A stretch of DNA of 64,000 nt from Sphingosinicella sp. LHD-64 (lineage in GTDB: Bacteria; Pseudomonadota; Alphaproteobacteria; Sphingomonadales; Sphingomonadaceae): positions 124,001 through 188,000 of the forward strand of contig NZ_JAVIFV010000003.1 in assembly GCF_031157375.1 (NCBI RefSeq), read 5' to 3'. The translations under genes and the position numbers were made by a program. Every line of letters starts with the position of its first letter. The stretch's first letter is position 1. Below are positions 37,875-46,997 of the stretch, in pieces. The notes under the pieces were generated by a model, which saw only the letters and a list, made by a program, of their open reading frames with translations, did no database searches and had not been told where the DNA came from.

Positions 37875-38365
37875 GCCGCGTTCCCCAGCGCGCGCCGCGA
37901 GGCGAGATGGTGGGCATGAGTGATAGCCACCGCCAGCGCGTCGGCCGCGTCCGCCCCGGCGATCTTCGCGCCGGGCAGCAGGCGCTGCACCATCGCGTGG
38001 ACCTGCGCCTTCTCGGCGCCGCCGGTTCCGACCACCGCCTTCTTGACCAGCCGCGCGGCATATTCGCCGACCGGCAGCCCGCGGCGCGCTGCAGCCAGCA
38101 GCACGACGCCGCGCGCCTGGCCGAGCTTCAGCGTCGATTGCGGATTCTCGTTGAGAAACACCTCCTCGACCGCCGCCTCGTCCGGGCGATGGTCGACGAT
38201 GACCGCGCCAAGTACGTCGTCGAGGCGCACGAGCCGACCCGGCAATGCCTGCTTCGGATCGGTCCGGACCTGTCCGTTGGCGATGTGCGACAGCCGGTTG
38301 CCCTCGGCCCTGATCACCCCCCAGCCGGTGCAGCCGAGACCTGGATCGAGGCCGATGATGATCAG
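37871..38365 (-). CDS. ruvC: Holliday junction resolvase RuvC (CTG start)
   Basis: A 164-residue resolvase. The first catalytic aspartate is in [17 protein letters not shown]; later acidic residues lie in [10 protein letters not shown] and [19 protein letters not shown]. To include the first aspartate the gene must start at CTG 38365, which overlaps the yebC stop (CTGA) and has GGAGAAG 8 bp upstream. The GTG at 38317 would remove the catalytic residue, and no in-frame ATG, GTG or TTG lies between. CTG initiation coupled to yebC is therefore likely. Otherwise the protein is complete. Confidence 0.92.
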   Translation of the reverse strand: MIIIGLDPGLGCTGWGVIRAEGNRLSHIANGQVRTDPKQALPGRLVRLDDVLGAVIVDHRPDEAAVEEVFLNENPQSTLKLGQARGVVLLAAARRGLPVGEYAARLVKKAVVGTGGAEKAQVHAMVQRLLPGAKIAGADAADALAVAITHAHHLASRRALGNAA

Positions 38366-39105
38366 GCGAGCTTCTCCATCACCGCGTCGGAGACTTCGTA
38401 ATTGCCCCAGACGGTCTGGACGTCGTCATCGTCCTCGAGCGTGTCGACCAGCTTGATCAGCAGGCCGGCATCCTCCTCGCCGACGTCGACCGAGGTCTGC
38501 GGCCGCCAGGCGAGCTTGACGCTCTCCGGCTCGCCAAGCGCCGCCTCGAGTGCGCGGGCGACGCCGTGGAGGTCGTCGATCGAGGTCCAGATCTCGTGGC
38601 CGTCCTCGTCCGATTCGACATCGTCCGCACCCGCCTCGATCGCCGCCTCGAACACCTTTTCGGCGTCACCGGCCTCGGCCGGATATTCGATCAGCCCGAC
38701 CCGGGCGAAGCCGTGGGTCACCGACCCGCTCGCGCCCAGGTTGCCGCCATTTTTGGAGAAGGCGGTGCGCACGTTGGTCGCGGTGCGGTTGCGGTTGTCG
38801 GTCAGCGCCTCGACGACGAGGGAGACGCCGCCCGGGCCGAACCCTTCGTAGCGGACTTCCTCGTAATTCTCGGCATCGCCGCCCGACGCCTTGTCGATCG
38901 CCCGCTGGATATTGTCCTTGGGCATGGACTGGGCCTTGGCGGCGGCGACGGCCGCGCGCAGACGCGGGTTCATGTCCGGATCGGGCGATCCCATCTTCGC
39001 CGCGACGGTCAGTTCGCGCGACAATTTTGAGAACATCGCCGAGCGCTTTTTGTCCTGCGCGCCCTTGCGGTGCATGATGTTCTTGAACTTGGAATGGCCG
39101 GCCAT
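38362..39105 (-). CDS. yebC: YebC/PmpR-family protein
   Basis: A 247-residue protein of the YebC family, starting with the invariant [18 protein letters not shown] and containing [21 protein letters not shown]. The family includes DNA-binding regulators and, more recently, translation factors that relieve ribosome stalling at proline runs. It lies directly upstream of ruvC-ruvA, the usual order in many bacteria, with stop and start overlapping. Confidence 0.95.
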   Translation of the reverse strand: MAGHSKFKNIMHRKGAQDKKRSAMFSKLSRELTVAAKMGSPDPDMNPRLRAAVAAAKAQSMPKDNIQRAIDKASGGDAENYEEVRYEGFGPGGVSLVVEALTDNRNRTATNVRTAFSKNGGNLGASGSVTHGFARVGLIEYPAEAGDAEKVFEAAIEAGADDVESDEDGHEIWTSIDDLHGVARALEAALGEPESVKLAWRPQTSVDVGEEDAGLLIKLVDTLEDDDDVQTVWGNYEVSDAVMEKLA

Positions 39106-39155
39106 TGAATCCCGTTCTGGCTGTTGCGCTTCAGATGATAGCGGCGCGGGCGCGA

Positions 39156-39476
39156 TCAGCCCAGCTTCACCGCCGTTCCCGAGGCGCTGACCATCAGCAT
39201 CGAGCCGCCCTGACCCAAGACCTCATAGTCGAGGTCGATGCCGATCACCGCATCGGCGCCGAGCGCACGCGCTTCCTGGCTCAGCTCGTCGAGCGCGGTG
39301 CGCCGCGCATCGCGCAGCGTGCTCTCGTAGGAGCCCGAACGGCCGCCGACGACGTCGCGGACGCTGGCGAACAGGTCCTTGAAGATGTTCGCGCCGACGA
39401 TCACCTCGCCGGTGACGACACCGAGATATTGCTGGACCGGGCGGCCCTCGAGAACTGTGGTCGTGCTGAGGATCAT
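39156..39476 (-). CDS. YbjQ/UPF0145 family protein
   Basis: A 106-residue protein matching the heavy-metal-binding-like UPF0145 family: [35 protein letters not shown] and [18 protein letters not shown]. The family forms pentamers of unknown role. AAGGAGACTGACGAG precedes ATG 39476. It follows the DUF2312 gene by 13 bp. Confidence 0.9.
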   Translation of the reverse strand: MILSTTTVLEGRPVQQYLGVVTGEVIVGANIFKDLFASVRDVVGGRSGSYESTLRDARRTALDELSQEARALGADAVIGIDLDYEVLGQGGSMLMVSASGTAVKLG

Positions 39477-39489
39477 CTCGTCAGTCTCC

Positions 39490-39744
39490 TTAGGCGAGGC
39501 CAAGCGCGGCCTTGTAGGTTTCGAGCAGCGCCTCCGCCTCGTCGCGGGCGTGCTTCTCCATCTTCCTGAGGCGCACGATCGCGCGCATCGTCTTGGTGTC
39601 GTAGCCGCGCGCCTTCGCTTCGGCATAGACGTCCTTGACGTCGTCGGCGATCGCCTTCTTCTCTTCCTCGAGCCGCTCGATCCGCTCGATCAGCAGCCTC
39701 AGTTCGTCCGCCGCGACATTTCCTTCCGACAATTCACGCTCCAT
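39490..39744 (-). CDS. gapR: GapR-like DNA-binding protein (DUF2312)
   Basis: An 84-residue protein with [20 protein letters not shown] and [19 protein letters not shown], the DUF2312 signature. In Caulobacter this family is GapR, an essential nucleoid protein that clamps overtwisted DNA ahead of polymerases. A long coiled coil fits the known tetramer. ATG 39744 is preferred; a TTG 39 bp upstream would add residues outside the family. Confidence 0.87.
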   Translation of the reverse strand: MERELSEGNVAADELRLLIERIERLEEEKKAIADDVKDVYAEAKARGYDTKTMRAIVRLRKMEKHARDEAEALLETYKAALGLA

Positions 39745-39834
39745 CGATTCCGGTTGAGCGGCAGCCTGTAGGGCCTGTCGCAAACCCGCTCAAGCGGGTT
39801 GAACTGTCACCCTGAACGGTTATGGCGCCAAGTC

Positions 39835-41313
39835 ATGCCGACCCGAGAGACCAGCCCAAGCCAGTTCGTTCCGCGCAGCCGCAAGGTGCGCATCCTGGCG
39901 ACGCTCGGCCCGGCCAGCGACACGTCCGAGATGATCCGCGCGCTGGCGATCGCCGGCGCCGATGCCTTCCGCATCAACATGAGCCACGGCAATCACGAGG
40001 ACCATGCCCGCCGCATCGCGGCGATCCGCGCGCTGGAAGGCGAGCTCGACCGGCCGACGACGATCCTCGCCGACCTGCAGGGGCCGAAGCTGCGCGTCGG
40101 CCGCTTCGAAGGCGACAAGGCGGTGCTCAAGAAGGGGCAGAAGTTCATCTTCGACCGCGCCAAGGCGCTCGGCGATTCGAAGCGCGTGACGCTTCCGCAC
40201 CGCGAGATTTTCGAGGCGATGGAGCCCGGCGTTCGCCTGCTTGTCGACGACGGCAGACTCGTCTTCCGGGTGCTTGATTGCGACGGGACTGAGATCAGGT
40301 GCGAGGTGGAGGTCGGCGGCACGATCTCGAACAACAAGGGCCTCAACGTCCCCGACGTGGTGCTGCCGCTCGCGGCGCTCACCGACAAGGATCGCGCCGA
40401 CCTCACCTTCGCGCTGGAACAAGGGGTCGACTGGATCGCCCTCTCGTTCGTGCAGCGGCCCGAGGACGTGGCCGAGGCACGCCGGCTCATCGCGGGCAAG
40501 GCACTGCTCCTCGCCAAGATCGAGAAGCCGGCCGCAATCGAACGCCTGGACGGCATCCTGGAGCTGGCCGACGCGGTCATGGTCGCGCGCGGCGACCTCG
40601 GCGTCGAGCTGCCCCCTGAGGCAGTGCCGCCATTGCAGAAGCAGATCGTCGAGGCGGCGCGACGGCTCGGCCGGCCGGTCGTGGTCGCGACCCAGATGCT
40701 CGAATCGATGATCGCCAGTCCGTCACCGACCCGGGCCGAGGTCTCGGACGTCGCGACCGCGGTCTATGACGGCGCCGACGCGATCATGCTCTCTGCGGAA
40801 AGCGCCTCGGGCCAGTTCCCGCGCGAGGCGGTGACGATGATGAACTCCATCGCGACCAGCGTCGAACAGGATCCAAGCTACAACGCCCGCGTCCATTTCA
40901 CGGAGACGTTGCCCGACGCCACGACCAACGACGCCATCGCCCGCGCCGCGAGCGAGATCGTCCGCACCGTCGGCGGTTCTGCCATCGTCTGCTTCACCAC
41001 CTCCGGTTCGACGGCCCGCCGCGTCGCGCGCGAGCGGCCGACCGTGCCGCTGCTGGTGTTGACCCCCTCTCTCAAGACGTCCCGGCGGCTTGGCCTGCTC
41101 TGGGGCGCCCATGCCGTGCGCACCCGCGACGTCCACAGCTTCGAGGAGATGGTCGGCAAGTCCAAGCGCATGGCGCTGCGCCACGACATGGCGAAGGCCG
41201 GCGACCGGATCATCGTCACCGCCGGCGTGCCGTTCGGCGTGCCGGGCTCGACCAACGTGGTGCACGTCGCCCGCCTGATCGGCGACGAGCTCGAGAAGCA
41301 CCGGCCGAGCTGA
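39835..41313 (+). CDS. pyk: Pyruvate kinase
   Basis: A 492-residue glycolytic enzyme converting phosphoenolpyruvate and ADP to pyruvate and ATP. RKVRILATLGPAS, the substrate-site FRINMSHG, the catalytic LLAKIEKPAAIERLDGIL and MVARGDLGVELP, and QMLESMI are all present. Length is normal. ATG 39835 is favoured over an in-frame ATG 36 bp upstream whose residues fall outside the family. It is divergent from gapR. Confidence 0.96.
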   Translation: MPTRETSPSQFVPRSRKVRILATLGPASDTSEMIRALAIAGADAFRINMSHGNHEDHARRIAAIRALEGELDRPTTILADLQGPKLRVGRFEGDKAVLKKGQKFIFDRAKALGDSKRVTLPHREIFEAMEPGVRLLVDDGRLVFRVLDCDGTEIRCEVEVGGTISNNKGLNVPDVVLPLAALTDKDRADLTFALEQGVDWIALSFVQRPEDVAEARRLIAGKALLLAKIEKPAAIERLDGILELADAVMVARGDLGVELPPEAVPPLQKQIVEAARRLGRPVVVATQMLESMIASPSPTRAEVSDVATAVYDGADAIMLSAESASGQFPREAVTMMNSIATSVEQDPSYNARVHFTETLPDATTNDAIARAASEIVRTVGGSAIVCFTTSGSTARRVARERPTVPLLVLTPSLKTSRRLGLLWGAHAVRTRDVHSFEEMVGKSKRMALRHDMAKAGDRIIVTAGVPFGVPGSTNVVHVARLIGDELEKHRPS

Positions 41314-41374
41314 ATCAGGGTCGCGCCGGTCGGCGTGCCGATGGGCCCGGCGGACACGCCTGCCGCGAACGGCG

Positions 41375-43429
41375 TCAGCGCGTGAATTTCTCTCCGGCTT
41401 CGGCCTTGCTCACCAGCAGCTCGGACAGCTTGAAATCCTTGCCGAGGCGGGGGAGCTGGTTGCGGATGCCCTCGACGATCCTGGACAGGCCTTCGGTGTC
41501 CGCCCAGAACATCGGGCCGCCGCGATAGACCGGCCAGCCATAGCCGTAGACCCAGACCACATCGATGTCGGAAGCACGTTGCGCAAAGCCGCCCTCCAGG
41601 ATCAGCGCGGCCTCGTTGACCATGGTGTAGAGGGTGCGCTCGACGATCTCCTGATCGCTGATCTCGCGCTGCGCGGTGCCGGTCTTTTGGCGGAACTCGT
41701 CGATGATCTCGGCCACGCGCGGGGATGGGCTCGGATTGCGCTTGTCGTCATAGTCGTAGAAGCCCGCGCCCTTCTTCTGACCCCAGCGACCCTCGGCGGC
41801 GAGTGCGTCGCGGATGTTCTCGATCCGGGTCGGATCGCGGTGCCAGCCGATGTCGACGCCGGCGAGGTCCGACATCTGGAACGGGCCCATCGGCATGCCG
41901 AACTCGACATGGACCTTGTCGATCTGCTGCGGGGTGGCCCCTTCGAGGAGGAGCTGCATCGCCTGCATCTGGCGCGGGATCAGCATCCGGTTGCCGATGA
42001 AGCCGTAGCAGACACCCGCCACCACGGCGACCTTCTTGATCCGCTTGGCGAGCTGCATCGCCGTCACCAGCACGTCCGGGGCAGTCCTGGCGCCACGCAC
42101 CACTTCCAGCAGCTTCATCACGTTGGCCGGCGAGAAGAAATGGAGGCCGACCACGTCCTGCGGCCGGCTCGTCACCGCGGCGATGTCGTCGATCGAGAGG
42201 TAGGAGGTGTTGGAGGCGAGGATCGCGCCCGGCTTGGCGATGGCGTCGAGCTTGGTGAAGATGTCCTTCTTCACGTCCATATTCTCGAACACCGCCTCGA
42301 TGATGAGGTCGCAGTCGGCGAGGTCTTCCAGCTTCAGTGTCGGGGTCAGCAGGCCCATCGCCTGGCCGACCTGCTCGGCGGTCATCCGGCCCTTGGCGGC
42401 GGTCGCCTCGTAATTCTTCAGCATCACGCCGGTGCCGCGGTCGAGCGCGGCCTGCTCCATCTCGACGATGGTGACCGGGATGCCCGCCGACAGGAAGTTC
42501 ATCGAGATGCCGCCGCCCATCGTGCCGGCGCCGATCACGCCGACCTTCCGGATGTCGCGCGGCTTGGTATCTTCGGGGACGTTCTCGACCTTCGCCGCCT
42601 TGCGCTCGGCGAAGAAGAAATATTGCTGGGCGCGGGCCTGGGTGCCGGTCATCAGCTCCATGAACAGCCGGCGCTCGTCGAGCACGCCCTCGGCATAGGG
42701 CTTCAGCGACGCCTCGACCGCCTTGATCACCGCTTCCGGCGCCTCGAAGCCGCGGAACTTCTTCGCGTTCGCCTTGCGGAACTCGTCGAAGATCGCCGGG
42801 TTGGCGCGCGCCTCGGCGACCTTGTCGTCGCGCTCGCTGGTCTTGGGCAGCGGGCGGATGTCGCGCACCTCCTCGGCGAAGGCGACGGCATGCGGCTCGA
42901 GGTCGCCCTCGATGATCCGGTCGACGAGGCCGACGTGCGCCGCCTCCTTCGCGCCGATCGGGTTGCCGCTGGTTGCCATCTCCAGCGCCTTGAGGACGCC
43001 CGCGATGCGCGGCAGACGCTGCGTGCCGCCGGCGCCGGGCAGAATGCCGAGCTTGACCTCCGGCACCCCGAACTTCGCGGTGGGGACGGCGACGCGATAG
43101 TGACAGGAGAGCGCCACTTCGAGCCCACCGCCGAGCGCGGTGCCATGGATCGCGGCGACCACCGGCTTGGTGCAGGCTTCGATCCGGTCGACCACGATCG
43201 GCAGCATCGGCATCTGCATCGGCTTGCCGAACTCGGTGATGTCGGCGCCGGCGAAGTAGGTCTGGCCCTGGCAGATGATGACGACCGCCTTCACCGACTC
43301 GTCGGCATCCGCCTCCTCGATCGCCTTGACCAGCCCTTCGCGCACCGCGTGGCCGAGTGCGTTCACCGGCGGGTTGTTCGAGGTGACGATCAGGACGTCG
43401 CCATGCTTCTTCGTCGAAATCGGACTCAT
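41375..43429 (-). CDS. Bifunctional enoyl-CoA hydratase / 3-hydroxyacyl-CoA dehydrogenase
   Basis: A 684-residue beta-oxidation enzyme of the FadB/FadJ type. Residues 1-190 are a crotonase domain with the oxyanion [13 protein letters not shown] and catalytic glutamate in [15 protein letters not shown]. From about 295 comes an NAD-binding domain with [13 protein letters not shown], followed by the two C-terminal dehydrogenase domains ([30 protein letters not shown]). It hydrates trans-2-enoyl-CoA and oxidises the product. GAGAGGGAAGC precedes the ATG. No thiolase gene is adjacent, so the fadA partner lies elsewhere. Confidence 0.94.
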   Translation of the reverse strand: MSPISTKKHGDVLIVTSNNPPVNALGHAVREGLVKAIEEADADESVKAVVIICQGQTYFAGADITEFGKPMQMPMLPIVVDRIEACTKPVVAAIHGTALGGGLEVALSCHYRVAVPTAKFGVPEVKLGILPGAGGTQRLPRIAGVLKALEMATSGNPIGAKEAAHVGLVDRIIEGDLEPHAVAFAEEVRDIRPLPKTSERDDKVAEARANPAIFDEFRKANAKKFRGFEAPEAVIKAVEASLKPYAEGVLDERRLFMELMTGTQARAQQYFFFAERKAAKVENVPEDTKPRDIRKVGVIGAGTMGGGISMNFLSAGIPVTIVEMEQAALDRGTGVMLKNYEATAAKGRMTAEQVGQAMGLLTPTLKLEDLADCDLIIEAVFENMDVKKDIFTKLDAIAKPGAILASNTSYLSIDDIAAVTSRPQDVVGLHFFSPANVMKLLEVVRGARTAPDVLVTAMQLAKRIKKVAVVAGVCYGFIGNRMLIPRQMQAMQLLLEGATPQQIDKVHVEFGMPMGPFQMSDLAGVDIGWHRDPTRIENIRDALAAEGRWGQKKGAGFYDYDDKRNPSPSPRVAEIIDEFRQKTGTAQREISDQEIVERTLYTMVNEAALILEGGFAQRASDIDVVWVYGYGWPVYRGGPMFWADTEGLSRIVEGIRNQLPRLGKDFKLSELLVSKAEAGEKFTR

Positions 43430-43528
43430 GCTTCCCTCTCCATGGGGCCAAAGAATGTGGCCTTGTGGATAGGCGCAGCTTTACGTTTACGTCAATCGAC
43501 GAACGATCGAGCCATTGAATGAACGCCG

Positions 43529-44143
43529 TTAGTCGTGCGTATCCCCCGACAAGGGCGTCGCCCGCATCGAGGGGCGCCCCGCAAATTCGTCGAACCAGGC
43601 CGACAGCCGCGGGCAGTCCCGGAACGAGGGCAGGTCGCGGAACTCCAGCCAGTCGAGCGCGGTCGCCAACGCGATCTGGCCGACGTCGACATCCCGCGCG
43701 CGCGCAATCATCTGGTCCAGCCAGCGATAGCTCTCGACGAGCTTCTTCTCATGGCCCGCCCGGAGCGGCGGATAGCGCAGATGCTCCGGCCGGCGCACGC
43801 TTTCCCAGCGCACCGCGATGCCGGCCTCCGCCAGCCCCTGCGCCACCGCCTGCAGCTCCAGCGCCCGCCAGCGCGCTTCGCCGGTCGGGGGGATCAGTGG
43901 CGGCCGACCGTGCAGCGTATCGAGATAGCTGCAGATCACGTCCGAATCGAACACAGGCGCAAGGCCCGGCCGCAGCAGCACCGGCACCTTGCCGAGCGGA
44001 TTGTGCGCGAACACCTCTTCGTTGGCATTGGTCGGACTGGTCTCGTGATGCGCGACGGCCACGCGGTCGGCGAGCCCGGCCTCGTGGAGGAAGACGAGCA
44101 CCTTGCGGGCATAAGGCGAATGGGTCTGGTAGAGGAGCTTCAT
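43529..44143 (-). CDS. Glutathione S-transferase family protein
   Basis: A 204-residue GST. The N-terminal thioredoxin-like domain has LYQTHSPYARKVLVFLHEAGL with a serine-proline start site, the cis-proline in GKVPVLL and FDSDVICSYLD for glutathione contact. The C-terminal helical domain ends with LPSFRDCPRLSAWFDEFAGRPSM. Substrate unknown. It runs divergent from the ASCH gene. Confidence 0.92.
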   Translation of the reverse strand: MKLLYQTHSPYARKVLVFLHEAGLADRVAVAHHETSPTNANEEVFAHNPLGKVPVLLRPGLAPVFDSDVICSYLDTLHGRPPLIPPTGEARWRALELQAVAQGLAEAGIAVRWESVRRPEHLRYPPLRAGHEKKLVESYRWLDQMIARARDVDVGQIALATALDWLEFRDLPSFRDCPRLSAWFDEFAGRPSMRATPLSGDTHD

Positions 44144-44359
44144 GGTCGGGCCTTCGACTTAGGGGAGAGCGGCGCCGACCCTAGGGCACCCTCGCGCGGC
44201 CCCGCCGCAAAGTCGCCGCGCCTTGCGCCGCAAATCCGCGGAAGCGACGGCGATTCCGCCGGACTCGGGCTAGCCGGCCGGCCGTTGCGATCGGAAGTCG
44301 CGAATGTCATTCTCGAACGCGATCAGCCGGATTTCCGGGAGGAGCGCCAGGCCGAGGCC

Positions 44360-44668
44360 ATGATGTTCACGAAACGCTTTCGCGAAGGCGTCCGCGAAGG
44401 CCGGATCATCTGCAGTGTGCGCATCTGGAAGACGCCGCGCGTCAAACCGGGCGGCGTCTATCCGATGGAGGACGGACATATCGTCGTCGACTCCATCCGC
44501 CAGATCGCCCTCGCCGACATCACCGGCGAGCTGGCGCGGCGCTCAGGGTTCGACGGGGTCGTGGACCTGCTGAAGGTGGCGAAGCACGGCGCCGGGACGA
44601 ATGTCTATCTGGTCCATTTCCACTATGTGCCGCCGCACGTGCCGCTTTCGCCGAACACTGGGCTATAG
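44360..44668 (+). CDS. ASCH-domain protein
   Basis: A 102-residue protein beginning MMFTKRFREGVREGRIICSV and containing VKPGGVYPMEDGHIVVDSI and VVDLLKVAKHGAGTNVYLVHFHY, which fit the PUA-like ASCH fold thought to bind RNA or modified nucleotides. GAGG lies just before the ATG at 44360; an adjacent ATG at 44363 is equally possible. A minus-strand frame over the same DNA has no such features and is rejected. Confidence 0.75.
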   Translation: MMFTKRFREGVREGRIICSVRIWKTPRVKPGGVYPMEDGHIVVDSIRQIALADITGELARRSGFDGVVDLLKVAKHGAGTNVYLVHFHYVPPHVPLSPNTGL

Positions 44669-44714
44669 TGCCAGGTCCAGTTTCGGCTTTCGACTTGTTG
44701 CCAACATCAACCCC

Positions 44715-44743
44715 TCGTCATTCCCGCGAAAGCGGGAACCCAG
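44715..44743 (+). repeat. Left inverted repeat of the GIY-YIG cassette
   Basis: A 29-bp unit starting TCGTCATTCCCGCGAAAG and ending GGGAACCCAG. It is matched at 27 of 29 positions, in inverse orientation, by 45097-45125. Internally it is a small hairpin TTCCCGC-gaa-aGCGGGAA. It belongs to a widespread REP-like family whose relatives occur at 50360, 52519 and 57528. Confidence 0.8.
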
Positions 44744-44758
44744 ATTCGACTCCGGGCA

Positions 44759-45084
44759 TCAATCGCCGCCATTCGGCTTCAGCGGCTCGAACCCCAGGTC
44801 TTCCGCAAGGTCGCGCCAATCGGGATTGTCCGCCTCAATGAGCGCTAGCTTCCACGCCCGGTTCCATTTCTTGATCCGCTTCTCGCGCACGATCGCCGCT
44901 TCCATCGTCGGATGCGGTTCGAACCAGACAAGCAGTTTCACGTCATAATCCCGGGTGAAGCCCGGCAGAAGCCCGTTACGGTGTTTGTGGATGCGGGCCA
45001 GCGGGTCCGACGGACGCCCACGTACAAGGTCCCGTTGCGCCGCGAGGCGAGAATATAGACCGTCGGAGCGAAATCGGACCGCAT
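44759..45084 (-). pseudogene. GIY-YIG nuclease gene, single-base frameshift
   Basis: From ATG 45084 the frame reads MRSDFAPTVYILASRRNGTLYVGV, the start of a GIY-YIG nuclease (Y-I-L ... L-Y-V-G). After codon 24 the reading must shift to continue as SDPLARIHKHRNGLLPGF and on to LGFEPLKPNGGD at 44759. The data fit the loss of one base between 45012 and 45013, where GTC-aCG-TCG has become GTCCGTCG. Restored, the product would be about 108 residues, normal for these single-domain nucleases. It may be a true pseudogene or a sequencing error. It sits exactly between inverted repeats. Confidence 0.85.
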
Positions 45085-45096
45085 GCTGATTGTTAG

Positions 45097-45125
45097 CTGG
45101 GTTCCCGCCTTCGCGGGAATAACGA
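45097..45125 (-). repeat. Right inverted repeat of the GIY-YIG cassette
   Basis: The inverse complement begins TCGTTATTCCCGCGAAGG and ends GGGAACCCAG, matching the left copy at 44715-44743 at 27 of 29 positions. It lies 13 bp upstream of the nuclease ATG. Confidence 0.8.
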
Positions 45126-45159
45126 AATTGGGCGCATTCGCCTTCCCGGAACCGGCCCC

Positions 45160-46557
45160 TCAGATATGCAGTGTCCGCCCGTAAGCCGCGAGCACGCTTT
45201 CGTGCATCATCTCGCTGAGCGTCGGATGCGGGAAGGTGGCGCCCATCAGCTCGACCTCGGTCGTCTCGAGTTCGCGCGCGACCGTATAGCCCTGGATCAG
45301 CTCGGTCACTTCCGCGCCGACCATATGGGCGCCAAGCAATTCCCCGGTCGCCTCGTCGAACACGGTCTTGATGAAGCCCTCCGCCTCGCCGAGCGCGATC
45401 GCCTTGCCGTTGCCGATGAAGGGGAACTTGCCGGCCTTGACCTTGTAGCCGGCTTCCTTCGCCTTCGCCTCGGTGAGTCCGACGCTGGCGACCTGCGGGC
45501 GCGAATAGGTGCAGCCCGGGATGTTGGCGTTGGTGAAGGCGTGGACGTCCTTCACGCCGGCGAGCTTCTCGACGCAGACCACCGCCTCGTGCATCGCCTT
45601 GTGGGCGAGCCAGGGCGGGCCGGTGACGTCGCCGAACGCGAGCACGCCGTCCACATTGGTGCGCCCGTAGCCGTCGACGACAATATGGCCGCGGTCGGTT
45701 TTCACGCCGAGTGCTTCGAGGCCGATATTCTCGGTGTTGGGGACGATGCCGACGGCGACGATGACATGGCTGAACTCGCTGGTCGCGGTCTTGCCGTCCT
45801 TGCTCTTGATCGTCGCCTTGACGCCGGTCTTCGAGGCCTCCAGCTTCTCGACGCCGGCGCCGACCTCGATCTTCATCCTCTGCTTCTCGAACGCCTTGTG
45901 GACGAAGGCCGAGACCTCCTCGTCCTCGACCGGGAGGATGCGCGGCAGCATCTCGACGATGGTCACCTCGGCGCCGAGGTCGGAATAGAAGCTGGCGAAC
46001 TCGACCCCGATCGCGCCCGAGCCGACGACCAGCAGCTTGGTCGGCATCTCCTTCGGCACCAGCGCATGGCGATAGGTCCAGATCCGCTCCCCGTCCGCCT
46101 TGGCGAACGGCAGGTCGCGCGCCCGCGCGCCCGTGGCGACAATGATGTTCTTGGCGGCGAGCTCGGTTGTCTTGCCGTCCTTGGTGACGGTGAGCTTGCT
46201 TTTGCCCGCCAGCGCGCCGTCGCCCTCGTAGACAGTGATCTTGTTCTTCTTCATCAGCCCCTTGACGCCGGCATTCAATTGGTCGGCGACCTTGCGGCTG
46301 CGCTGCACCACCGCGGCGAGGTCGAAGCCCGGCTTCTCGACCGTCAGGCCATAGGCGGCGGCATGGGTCATATAGTGGTAGATTTCCGACGTGCGCAGCA
46401 ACGCCTTGGTCGGAATGCACCCCCAGTTGAGGCAGATCCCCCCAAGCCGCTCGCGCTCGACGATCGCGACCTTCAGCCCAAGCTGCGCCGCCCGGATCGC
46501 CCCGACATAGCCGCCGGGTCCGGAGCCGAGGACGATGAGATCGTAAGTGTCAGCCAT
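45160..46557 (-). CDS. lpdA: Dihydrolipoamide dehydrogenase (E3)
   Basis: A 465-residue flavoprotein that reoxidises the lipoyl groups of the pyruvate dehydrogenase complex, passing electrons to NAD+. It has the FAD motif VLGSGPGGYVGAIRAAQLG, the redox disulphide GGICLNWGCIPTKALL, the NAD-binding VVGSGAIGVEFASF and the C-terminal catalytic ATFPHPTLSE. AAAGGAGCGC precedes ATG 46557. It would normally follow pdhC directly; here a repeat-bracketed DUF559 gene lies between, and a GIY-YIG cassette lies just downstream. Confidence 0.96.
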   Translation of the reverse strand: MADTYDLIVLGSGPGGYVGAIRAAQLGLKVAIVERERLGGICLNWGCIPTKALLRTSEIYHYMTHAAAYGLTVEKPGFDLAAVVQRSRKVADQLNAGVKGLMKKNKITVYEGDGALAGKSKLTVTKDGKTTELAAKNIIVATGARARDLPFAKADGERIWTYRHALVPKEMPTKLLVVGSGAIGVEFASFYSDLGAEVTIVEMLPRILPVEDEEVSAFVHKAFEKQRMKIEVGAGVEKLEASKTGVKATIKSKDGKTATSEFSHVIVAVGIVPNTENIGLEALGVKTDRGHIVVDGYGRTNVDGVLAFGDVTGPPWLAHKAMHEAVVCVEKLAGVKDVHAFTNANIPGCTYSRPQVASVGLTEAKAKEAGYKVKAGKFPFIGNGKAIALGEAEGFIKTVFDEATGELLGAHMVGAEVTELIQGYTVARELETTEVELMGATFPHPTLSEMMHESVLAAYGRTLHI

Positions 46558-46568
46558 GGAGCGCTCCT

Positions 46569-46997
46569 TTAAGCCCCTCTCCCCTCTGCGGGAGAGGGAT
46601 TGGGGAGAGGGGATACCAGCGCCTCAAGGATTCGCTGGGTTACCCCCTCCTTGTTGGTGAGAATGTCGTTGTTCCAGAACCGGAGAATTCGAAAGCCCTG
46701 ACTGCGAAGATAGATGTCGCGGCTTGCATCGGAAGACGCATCATGTTGCCCACCATCCGCCTCGACGATCAGCCGTTGCCGGAGGCAAGCGAAGTCGACG
46801 ATGTAGTTATCGATCGGCACTTGTCGTTTGAACTTGTACTCCGACAGGCGTTTCGCCCTGAGGAGGTCCCACAGCTTCCGCTCGGCATCCGTCGGTGCGC
46901 TCCGCATCGCCTTGGCGCGCGTCCGAAGGAGCTTCGGCGTCGGATGAGAGCCCTGCCCTCTCCCCAACCCCTCTCCCGCAAGGGGAGAGGGGCTCAT
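46569..46997 (-). CDS. DUF559 endonuclease-domain protein in a repeat-bracketed cassette
   Basis: A 142-residue protein with a Vsr/PD-(D/E)XK-like DUF559 domain: AERKLWDLLRAKRLSEYKFKR, the catalytic-type VDFACLRQRLIVEADGGQHD and ILRFWNNDIL. The ATG 46997 overlaps the pdhC stop (TAATG). Its first 16 or so codons (SPSPLAGEGLGRGQG) and last ones (SPLPNPSPAEGRGA) are encoded by the two inverted repeats, so gene and repeats form one unit. It splits pdhC from lpdA. The chemistry suggests DNA cleavage; the biological role is unknown. Confidence 0.82.
   Translation of the reverse strand: MSPSPLAGEGLGRGQGSHPTPKLLRTRAKAMRSAPTDAERKLWDLLRAKRLSEYKFKRQVPIDNYIVDFACLRQRLIVEADGGQHDASSDASRDIYLRSQGFRILRFWNNDILTNKEGVTQRILEALVSPLPNPSPAEGRGA
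46572..46612 (+). repeat. Left inverted repeat of the DUF559 cassette
   Basis: A 41-bp unit beginning AGCCCCTCTCCCCTCTGC and ending TTGGGGAGAGGGG. Its inverse copy at 46955-46994 differs by one inserted base and about two substitutions. Each copy is itself a weak hairpin of CCCTCTCC against GGGAGAGG. Confidence 0.8.
46955..46994 (-). repeat. Right inverted repeat of the DUF559 cassette
   Basis: The 40-bp inverse complement begins AGCCCCTCTCCCCTTGCG and ends TTGGGGAGAGGGC, a near-identical partner of 46572-46612. It encodes the first residues of the DUF559 protein. Confidence 0.8.

Noticed and set aside
44270-44479. A 69-codon minus-strand frame
   Set aside because: The plus-strand ASCH protein over the same DNA has family motifs and a ribosome site.
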